Positions 32,057 through 37,560 of a DNA stretch of 37,560 nt are shown piece by piece. The position numbers and the translations under genes were made by a program. The stretch spans positions 1 to 37,560 of the forward strand of contig JAXJPR010000019.1 of assembly GCA_036311565.1 (NCBI GenBank), in the 5' to 3' direction. Below the pieces are notes generated by a model, which was given only the letters and a program-made list of their open reading frames with translations, had not been told where the DNA came from and did not search any database. The stretch is from Fimousia sp036311565 (GTDB taxonomy: Bacteria > Bacillota > Clostridia > Lachnospirales > Lachnospiraceae). Position 1 is the stretch's first letter. Each line of letters begins with the position of its first letter.

Positions 32057-32703
32057 CTATGATTGCAGATGAGAGAATTGTAGCGTACATACATTCATTG
32101 GCAAGAGATGATCATCCATTATTGATGGAAATCGAAAAAGAAGCCAGAGAAAATTATGTACCAATTGTAAAAAAAGAGACAAAAGAATTATTGAAAGTTT
32201 TAGTGCTGATGAAGCAGCCAAAAAAAATATTAGAGGTTGGAACAGCAGTTGGATTTTCTTCTTTATATATGAACCAGTATCAGCCTGAAGGTGGTACGAT
32301 TACCACAATCGAACGCAATGAGAAGAGAATTGCGAAAGCCAAAGAAAATATAAAACGGTTGGGTAAGGAAGAAGTTATAAAGCTTTTAGAAGGAGAAGCA
32401 ATGGATATATTAAAAGGTCTTCATAAAATGTATGATATGATTTTTGTGGATGCATCAAAAGGTCAGTATATCCATTTTCTTGATGAAATATTGAGGTTGC
32501 TTCCAATTGGAGGCGTTTTGGTTTCAGACAATGTACTTCAGGAAGGAGATATTGTAAAATCTCGATATGCCATTGAGAGAAGAAATAGAACCATTCATAA
32601 AAGAATGAGAGAATACTTATATCAGATTACCCATATGGAAGAATTTGAGACAGTGGTTCTGCCTGTGGGAGATGGAGTTACCATAAGCATAAAAGTAAAG
32701 TAG
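32053..32703 (+). CDS. trmR: O-methyltransferase, TrmR-like (YrrM family)
   Basis: A 216-residue SAM-dependent class I methyltransferase. SAM motif I is ILEVGTAVGFSSLYM, the acidic loop TIERNEKR and the metal/catalytic stretch MIFVDASKGQYIHFL, with GGVLVSDNVLQEG. In Bacillus TrmR methylates 5-hydroxyuridine at tRNA position 34 to mo5U. Its neighbour is the U32 protein TrhP, which makes the hydroxyl, so the gene order supports the role. ATG at 32053 overlaps the previous stop; a second in-frame ATG at 32059 is possible. Confidence 0.88.
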   Translation: MTMIADERIVAYIHSLARDDHPLLMEIEKEARENYVPIVKKETKELLKVLVLMKQPKKILEVGTAVGFSSLYMNQYQPEGGTITTIERNEKRIAKAKENIKRLGKEEVIKLLEGEAMDILKGLHKMYDMIFVDASKGQYIHFLDEILRLLPIGGVLVSDNVLQEGDIVKSRYAIERRNRTIHKRMREYLYQITHMEEFETVVLPVGDGVTISIKVK

Positions 32704-32713
32704 GAGTTGTAAT

Positions 32714-33940
32714 ATGAGAAAGACTGAATTGTTAATTCCCGCAAGCAGCTTAGAAGTGCTAAAAACAGCAGTTATGTATGGTGCAGATGCTGTTTATATT
32801 GGCGGTGAAATGTATGGGCTGAGGGCAAAGGCGAAGAATTTTTCAAAAGATGACATGAAAGAGGGAATCGATTTTGCTCATGCACATGGAAAGAAAGTAT
32901 ATGTAACAGCAAATATTGTTGCGCATAATGAAGATCTGGAAGGAATTCGGGAATATTTCCGGGAATTAAAAGAAATCAAACCAGATGGTCTGATTATTTC
33001 TGATCCAGGTGTTTTTCAGATTGCCAAAGAAGAAGCACCAGAAATAGAACGTCATATTAGTACACAGGCCAACAGTACCAATTATATGACATATCTGTTC
33101 TGGTATCAACAAGGAGCAAGCAGAGTTGTTGCTGCCAGAGAGTTATCTTTACAGGAAATCAAGGATATTCGTAAACATATTCCAGATGACTTAGAAATTG
33201 AAGCATTTGTTCATGGAGCTATGTGCATTTCTCATTCTGGAAGATGTCTGTTAAGCAATTACTTTACAGGCAGAAATGCCAATAATGGAGCATGCACGCA
33301 TCCATGCAGATGGAAGTATGCAGTCATGGAAGAAAGCCGCCCAGGAGAATATCTGCCTGTATATGAAAATGAAAGAGGAACCTACATTTTTAATTCGAAA
33401 GATTTATGTATGGTCGAACATATTCCAGAAATTATAGATGCAGGAATTGATAGTTTAAAAATAGAAGGGCGTATGAAAACGGCTCTTTATGTGGCAACAG
33501 TTGCCCGTACTTATCGAAAAGCACTGGATGATTTTGCTATTTCAGAAGAATGTTATCGGGAAAATATGGATTATTACCATGGTGAAATTTCAAAATGTAC
33601 GTACCGTCAGTTTACGACAGGATTCTATTTTGGCAAAACAGATGAAAATTCTCAAATTTATAATAGTAATACGTATGAAAAAGAATATACTTATATTGGA
33701 ATCATTCAAGGAAAAAATGAAAAAGGGTACATGGAATTAGAACAACGCAATAAATTTAGTGTGGGTGAAACCATTGAAATTATGATTCCTTCTGGTGAGA
33801 ACATAGAAGTGAAAGTACATGCCATTGAAGATGAGGATGGCAATCCAATGGAAAGCGCCCCACATCCAAAGCAAAAGATTTTTGTTGATTTTGGACAGGA
33901 AATTCCAGAAGGATATTTACTTCGAAGAAAAGAAGATTAA
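32714..33940 (+). CDS. trhP: U32-family tRNA hydroxylation protein, TrhP-like
   Basis: A 408-residue member of peptidase family U32. The signature EAFVHGAMCISHSGRCLLSNYFTGRNANNGACTHPC is visible, with several cysteines likely binding an Fe-S cluster (Cys in AMC, GRC, NGAC and HPC). TELLIPASSLEVLKTAVMYGADAVYIGG and DSLKIEGRMKT complete the barrel. Relatives use prephenate in making 5-hydroxyuridine at the tRNA wobble base. TAGGAG precedes the ATG. In Bacillus there are two adjacent copies (YrrN, YrrO); here one gene seems to do the job. Confidence 0.9.
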   Translation: MRKTELLIPASSLEVLKTAVMYGADAVYIGGEMYGLRAKAKNFSKDDMKEGIDFAHAHGKKVYVTANIVAHNEDLEGIREYFRELKEIKPDGLIISDPGVFQIAKEEAPEIERHISTQANSTNYMTYLFWYQQGASRVVAARELSLQEIKDIRKHIPDDLEIEAFVHGAMCISHSGRCLLSNYFTGRNANNGACTHPCRWKYAVMEESRPGEYLPVYENERGTYIFNSKDLCMVEHIPEIIDAGIDSLKIEGRMKTALYVATVARTYRKALDDFAISEECYRENMDYYHGEISKCTYRQFTTGFYFGKTDENSQIYNSNTYEKEYTYIGIIQGKNEKGYMELEQRNKFSVGETIEIMIPSGENIEVKVHAIEDEDGNPMESAPHPKQKIFVDFGQEIPEGYLLRRKED

Positions 33941-33943
33941 TCG

Positions 33944-34003
33944 GAAAAGCACTTTTTAAGCCGTTTTAGCATAAAGTATATAAAAGGGTTAGAGGTGCTT
34001 TTC
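33944..34003 (+). promoter_or_regulatory. Inverted repeat with embedded SigK-like promoter ahead of sigK
   Basis: GAAAAGCAC (33944-33952) and GTGCTTTTC (33995-34003) are exact reverse complements 42 bases apart. The right arm overlaps the ribosome site (AGAGGTG) of sigK. Inside lies AC (33951-33952), 17 bases, then CATAAAGTA (33970-33978), which fits the SigK pattern AC-N17-CATANNNTA. Transcripts begun at this promoter would lack the left arm. Confidence 0.55.
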
Positions 34004-34005
34004 TT

Positions 34006-34641
34006 TTGCCTACATTCAGGAAACCATTGTCACAGGAAGAAGAAAGACGGTATCTTAAGGAAGCACTGCAAGGTGATTTAGAGGCAAGAAATCATTTGGT
34101 TGTGCACAATATGCGACTAGTGGCACATATTGTAAAAAAGTACCATAATTATGAAAAAGAAACCGAGGATTTAATATCCGTTGGGACCATCGGCTTAATT
34201 AAAGCTATTAACACTTTTAAGATAGAATCAAGTAATCGTCTGGTTACTTATGCATCAAAATGTATTGAAAATGAAATTTTAATGATGCTTCGCTATAAGA
34301 AGAAAAGTGCAAAAGACATTTCCATCTATGAGCCAATTGGAAGTGATAAAGAGGGCAATGAAATTAGTTTGCTGGATATTATTTATGAACCAGAAACGGA
34401 TTTTGATGAAACTATATTTTTAAAAGATAATGAAAAATTTTTGTATAAAATTTTGAATCAGATGGAAGATGGAAGAGAAAAATATATTATAATCAATCGT
34501 TATGGCTTATATGGAAAAAAAGAAATGACTCAAAGGGAAATTTCAGAACAGTTGGGCATTTCACGGTCCTATGTCAGCAGAATTGAGAAAAAAGCAATTG
34601 ATTATTTAAGAAAGAAGTTTGAAGAAGAATGGAAATCTTGA
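34006..34641 (+). CDS. sigK: Sporulation sigma factor SigK
   Basis: A 211-residue sigma-70 family protein. FRKPLSQEEERRYL and HNMRLVAHIVKKY open region 2, followed by TEDLISVGTIGLIKAI and CIENEILMMLR. The segment EPIGSDKEGNEISLLDII is diagnostic for the SigK/SigE group. Region 4 contains TQREISEQLGISRSYVSRIEKKA. The start is TTG at 34006 with GAGGTG upstream; a stop at 33991 in the same frame rules out a longer form, so the N-terminal pro-sequence of Bacillus SigK is missing, as in some Clostridia. The gene is uninterrupted, with no skin element. SigE is the main alternative name. Confidence 0.9.
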   Translation: MPTFRKPLSQEEERRYLKEALQGDLEARNHLVVHNMRLVAHIVKKYHNYEKETEDLISVGTIGLIKAINTFKIESSNRLVTYASKCIENEILMMLRYKKKSAKDISIYEPIGSDKEGNEISLLDIIYEPETDFDETIFLKDNEKFLYKILNQMEDGREKYIIINRYGLYGKKEMTQREISEQLGISRSYVSRIEKKAIDYLRKKFEEEWKS

Positions 34642-34666
34642 GATTTTATTCTGAATAAGATATAAT
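34638..34666 (+). promoter_or_regulatory. Promoter of the YqeG-like gene
   Basis: TTGAGA (34638-34643) and TATAAT (34661-34666) are spaced by 17 bp; the -35 overlaps the sigK stop. It lies 35 bases before the ATG. Confidence 0.75.
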
Positions 34667-34700
34667 AACAAAAAGATTAAGTGATAGGAGTACATAAGAA

Positions 34701-35207
34701 ATGTTAAAAATGTTTTATCCATCGGTTTATTATGCATCTACATATGATGTTGATTTTCAGGAATACTATGATAAGGGATTTCGCGGTATTATATTTGATG
34801 TGGATAATACTTTAGTCCCTCATGGAGCAGATGCAGATGAAAGGGCAAAACAGCTATTTCGTGATTTAAGGAAAATTGGATTCGACACCTGTCTGACTTC
34901 TAATAATAAAGAAGAACGAGTAAAACGATTTAATAAAGAAATAAATAGTCATTATATTTATAAAGCCAATAAACCAGCGAAAGCGGGATATCTGACGGCT
35001 ATGAAAAAAATGGGAACAGACAAAACGAACACAATGTTTGTAGGAGATCAGCTTTTTACCGATGTGTATGGGGCGAATCGTGTTGGAATTTATTCTATTT
35101 TGGTAGGTTCTCTACATCCAAAAGAAGAAATTCAAATTGTATTAAAACGTTATTTAGAAAAAATTGTGTTGTTTATTGGTCGAAATAAAATTGATAAACG
35201 ATTTTAA
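34701..35207 (+). CDS. YqeG-type HAD phosphatase
   Basis: A 168-residue HAD IIIA-type phosphatase. HAD motif I is FDVDNTLVP, with Asp33 and Asp35; motif II is LTSNN; the lysine of motif III is in NKPAKAGY; motif IV is FVGDQLFTDVYGANRVG. The N-terminal MLKMFYPSVYYASTYDVD is typical of YqeG. The substrate is unknown; in Bacillus the gene neighbours ribosome-assembly genes. It has its own promoter and ends at a strong terminator, so it forms one unit. Confidence 0.92.
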   Translation: MLKMFYPSVYYASTYDVDFQEYYDKGFRGIIFDVDNTLVPHGADADERAKQLFRDLRKIGFDTCLTSNNKEERVKRFNKEINSHYIYKANKPAKAGYLTAMKKMGTDKTNTMFVGDQLFTDVYGANRVGIYSILVGSLHPKEEIQIVLKRYLEKIVLFIGRNKIDKRF

Positions 35208-35220
35208 TTTATTTAATAGA

Positions 35221-35253
35221 AAAAAGCCATCTACTAAATCAGATGGCTTTTTT
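35221..35253. terminator. Bidirectional terminator
   Basis: AAAAAGCCATCT (35221-35232) and AGATGGCTTTTT (35241-35252) pair perfectly with an 8-nt loop. T-runs on both strands allow it to end the YqeG-like gene and the convergent reductase gene. Confidence 0.9.
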
Positions 35254-35278
35254 GTGACTTGTATTATTTGTATTATTC

Positions 35279-37294
35279 TTACTGTTTTAACGTAGGTAAG
35301 AATCCACGTCTTTCTAAAACATTAATAATATTACGACCTTCGCGAACACCATCGATCATACGACGGGTACGTGCGCTGTCTCCAATATTAATGATTTCTA
35401 CACCTCGATATGAGAATGCTTCTGTAAGTTCGTCTAATTGAGGAGTTGTTGCCTGCATACCTAAGCATACAAAACCATAATCGAAGTCCATCTCAATATC
35501 TCTATAATTGTTACGTACAATAAATTTATCTTCTTCTACACGGAGTAAGTCAGCACTTGTATACTGATGAACGCCATATTCTTCCATAAGAGCATAAGAA
35601 GCACTACGAGTAGCAGGATCTAAGTCTACACCAAAATGTTCCTGTCTTTCGCAAATAGTAATATCTGCCTTTTTAGTTGTAAAGAATTCTACAACATCTA
35701 AACCTACATTACCACCGCCAATGACAACAACTTTTTTACCGGACATATCATCTGGATAATTTGGTACATCATCAATTAAATCAAAAATACTGTAAACTTT
35801 ACGTTCAGATTTTGGCTTTGCTAAAGTTTCATGTAATCCTGGAATATCAGGAAGAATTGGATTAGAACCAGTTGCATTTACAATAATATCTGGCTTAAAT
35901 CCTTCAATAAATTCCGCATTTGCTTCCATACCTTTGCAAATAAATAAATTCTTTAATTTCGTAGCACGGCGAACCATATAATCTGGGAAATCTCCAAGAC
36001 GTTTTTTGTTAGGCATTACAGAGATTCTTTCGGCTATACCACCAAGTATTTTTGATTTTTCAATTAAAACTACATTACATCCAACTTCAGCAGCAGTACA
36101 TGCAGCTTCTAAACCAGCAACACCAGCACCAATAACAATTACATTGCAAGGTTCTTTTACTTTTCGTTCTTTGTATTCATCACCATCTGGAATTGCAGGG
36201 TTGATGGTACAACGGATTGGCTGATTATCAAAGTTTCTGCTTACGACACATCCGATATTACATGAGATACATTTACGAACATCTTGTTCATCACCAAACT
36301 GAACTTTTGTTACCCAGTCAGGGTCTGCAATTAATCCACGGCCCATTCCAATACAATCTGCTTTTCCAGATGCAATAATATCTTCGGCAACATGAGGATC
36401 GCGAACATTACCACTTGTAATGACTGGTTTACCAAATTTTTCTTTAATAGCTTGAGCCATGAAAGATCTCCATCCATCAGGAAGATAATCAACATCGCTA
36501 ACGTATTGAAGTGCAATACTGCTGCCAGCAGAAACATCGATTAAATCAATTTCATCAATATAGTACTGAAGTTGTTCTAAAGTATCTTCCAAAGTGTTTC
36601 CACCAGGAGTTAATTCATCTGCACTAATACGGGCGATAATTGGAAAACTTGGTCCAACAGCATCACGAATTTCTTTAAATACCATTTTTGCAAAACGGGC
36701 ACGATTTTCTGGAGAGCCTCCGAATTCATCCGTTCTGTCGTTGAAAAGTGGAGATAAAAACTGGTTAATTAAGAAACCATGTCCTGCTTCAACCTCAACG
36801 GCATCAAAACCTGCCATTACAGCACGGCGAGCAGCTTCACCAAATTTTTTCGCAATTTTTTCAATTTCTGATTTTTCTAATGGACGTGGAACATCCCCGT
36901 CTGGAGAAGTTCTTAAATCAGATGCAGATACTGGTTGAATGTTTGTAACCGCAGACTGAGCAGAAGCACCAGCGTGGTTCAATGTAAGTGCAACTTTTGT
37001 ACCGTACTTGTGTAATGTTTCACATGTTTTAAATAATTTGGATACATAGTTGTCGTGGTCAATACGTAACTGATTTGTACGAAGCGCACCCTGAGGAGAA
37101 TATACACTTGCACATTCAATAATAATTAAGCCTGTACCGCCTTTGGCTCTTAATTCATAGAATTTCATCTGGGATGCAGTTACATCTCCGGAATGATCGG
37201 CGCAGTTGGTTGCAACTGGAGTCATAACAATTCTGTTTTTCAGAGTCATGGATTTGACAGTCAAAGGCTTGAAAATTTGTCTATACTGAGTCAT
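35279..37294 (-). CDS. FMN/FAD/4Fe-4S reductase, old-yellow-enzyme family
   Basis: A 671-residue multidomain reductase like 2,4-dienoyl-CoA reductase, BaiCD/BaiH and enoate reductases. The N-terminal FMN barrel (1 to about 335) has FKPLTVKSMTLKNRIVMTP, GHGFLINQFLSP and DRTDEFGGSPENR. The cluster is bound by Cys342, Cys345, Cys349 and Cys362 (CISCNIGC ... RCTINP). An FAD site follows at 386-399 (VIVIGAGVAGLEAA), then an NAD(P)H Rossmann unit at about 521-535 (VVVIGGGNVGLD). It uses NAD(P)H to reduce an activated C=C bond; substrate unknown. ATGGAGGCG precedes the ATG and a strong promoter lies upstream. A paralogue lies directly upstream in the same direction. Confidence 0.92.
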   Translation of the reverse strand: MTQYRQIFKPLTVKSMTLKNRIVMTPVATNCADHSGDVTASQMKFYELRAKGGTGLIIIECASVYSPQGALRTNQLRIDHDNYVSKLFKTCETLHKYGTKVALTLNHAGASAQSAVTNIQPVSASDLRTSPDGDVPRPLEKSEIEKIAKKFGEAARRAVMAGFDAVEVEAGHGFLINQFLSPLFNDRTDEFGGSPENRARFAKMVFKEIRDAVGPSFPIIARISADELTPGGNTLEDTLEQLQYYIDEIDLIDVSAGSSIALQYVSDVDYLPDGWRSFMAQAIKEKFGKPVITSGNVRDPHVAEDIIASGKADCIGMGRGLIADPDWVTKVQFGDEQDVRKCISCNIGCVVSRNFDNQPIRCTINPAIPDGDEYKERKVKEPCNVIVIGAGVAGLEAACTAAEVGCNVVLIEKSKILGGIAERISVMPNKKRLGDFPDYMVRRATKLKNLFICKGMEANAEFIEGFKPDIIVNATGSNPILPDIPGLHETLAKPKSERKVYSIFDLIDDVPNYPDDMSGKKVVVIGGGNVGLDVVEFFTTKKADITICERQEHFGVDLDPATRSASYALMEEYGVHQYTSADLLRVEEDKFIVRNNYRDIEMDFDYGFVCLGMQATTPQLDELTEAFSYRGVEIINIGDSARTRRMIDGVREGRNIINVLERRGFLPTLKQ

Positions 37295-37342
37295 TTCTTA
37301 CGCCTCCATTTTTTTATGATTCAATATTTGCATACTATCTGT

Positions 37343-37372
37343 ATTATAACAAAGCCGTTTCATGCTTGTCAA
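37343..37372 (-). promoter_or_regulatory. Promoter of the OYE-family reductase
   Basis: On the minus strand TTGACA (37372-37367) and TATAAT (37348-37343) are both consensus, separated by 18 bp, about 50 bases ahead of the ATG. Confidence 0.85.
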
Positions 37373-37417
37373 TGAATGTCAAATACTAAACAATATTAAT
37401 TCATTTTTACGTAAATG

Positions 37418-37451
37418 AAAGATGATTCCCTAGCAAAGGGAATCATCTTTT
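37418..37451 (-). terminator. Terminator between the tandem reductase genes
   Basis: AAAGATGATTCCCT (37418-37431) and AGGGAATCATCTTT (37437-37450) form a perfect 14-bp stem with a 5-nt loop. The minus-strand tail is only weakly T-rich, but the place just after the partial upstream gene fits a terminator. Confidence 0.7.
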
Positions 37452-37483
37452 CCTGCTTTTAAAATTTTACTAAACAATACGAT

Positions 37484-37560
37484 CTAGAAGTATCCTTTTG
37501 TTTTTAAAACTTTTACAATATTACGGCCCTCGTGAGTGCCATCGATGATACGACGTGCAC
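37484..37560 (-). CDS. C-terminus of a second OYE-family reductase (partial)
   Basis: The minus strand enters at the window edge and ends at a TAG (37486-37484). The last 24 residues begin ARRIIDGTHEGRNIVKVL and end KTKGYF. They parallel the C-terminus of the neighbouring reductase (ARTRRMIDGVREGRNIINVL then ERRGF), so this is a tandem paralogue. The neighbour runs seven residues further. Only the tail is visible, so nothing more can be said of its domains. Confidence 0.85.
   Translation of the reverse strand, partial: ARRIIDGTHEGRNIVKVLKTKGYF

Overview
The window is about 37.6 kb of AT-rich chromosome from a low-GC Gram-positive anaerobe of class Clostridia, most likely family Lachnospiraceae. 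The clues are a sporulation sigma-K gene, the ireB-ruvX-DUF1292 cluster, a perfect CIRCE element ahead of hrcA-grpE-dnaK-dnaJ, a Na+-pumping biotin decarboxylase operon, frequent TTG/GTG starts and strong AGGAGG ribosome sites. Almost everything is core chromosomal content. I see no insertion sequence, prophage, integrase or CRISPR array.

Layout. 1-1500: an accessory, partly decayed patch with the tail of an unknown gene, a broken NimA-type flavoprotein gene, an HD-domain hydrolase, a possible gene remnant and a minus-strand tRNA-Leu(CAA) with its promoter and terminator. 1560-9071 (+): a small zinc-finger membrane protein, polA, coaE, a WalJ/YycJ-type metallo-hydrolase, an ACT-domain protein paired with a DUF711/PFL protein, and tyrS. 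9068-14171 (-): a small membrane protein, then a five-gene Na+-translocating decarboxylase operon holding two different carboxyltransferases, one biotin carrier, a gamma-type anchor and the beta pump. 14223-14390: a divergent control region with an unexplained 9-bp inverted repeat for the decarboxylase side and CIRCE for the heat-shock side.

14415-19231 (+): the heat-shock operon, with two strong hairpins between dnaK and dnaJ. 19317-26296 (+): a cation/proton antiporter, a secreted C39-like peptidase, and a translation/thiolation run (prmA, rsmE, cysteine desulfurase, thiI). 26359-26604 (-): an HPr-like protein lacking the active-site histidine. 26721-33940 (+): mtaB-like methylthiotransferase, then ireB, ruvX, DUF1292, a Fur-family regulator, RNase J, a YlbF-family protein, a truncated MltG-like protein, and the trmR/trhP pair that matures wobble uridine in tRNA. 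This order largely matches the Bacillus yrzL-yrrK-yrzB-yrrL-yrrM-yrrN-yrrO neighbourhood, with fur, RNase J and ylbF inserted. 34006-35207 (+): sigK without a pro-sequence, and a YqeG-type HAD phosphatase. 35279-37560 (-): two tandem old-yellow-enzyme/FAD reductases, the second cut by the window end.

Genes cooperate in several modules: sulfur transfer to tRNA (cysteine desulfurase with ThiI), tRNA modification (MtaB, TrmR, TrhP), protein quality control (HrcA regulon) and Na+ energetics (decarboxylase). The most interesting leads are the sigK leader, where a SigK-like promoter sits inside an inverted repeat that could mask the ribosome site only in read-through mRNA; the two-carboxyltransferase decarboxylase with its unusual operator; the MltG-like protein without a catalytic domain; and the HPr-like protein without its histidine. 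No clearly new multi-gene system is visible; these are refinements on known families.
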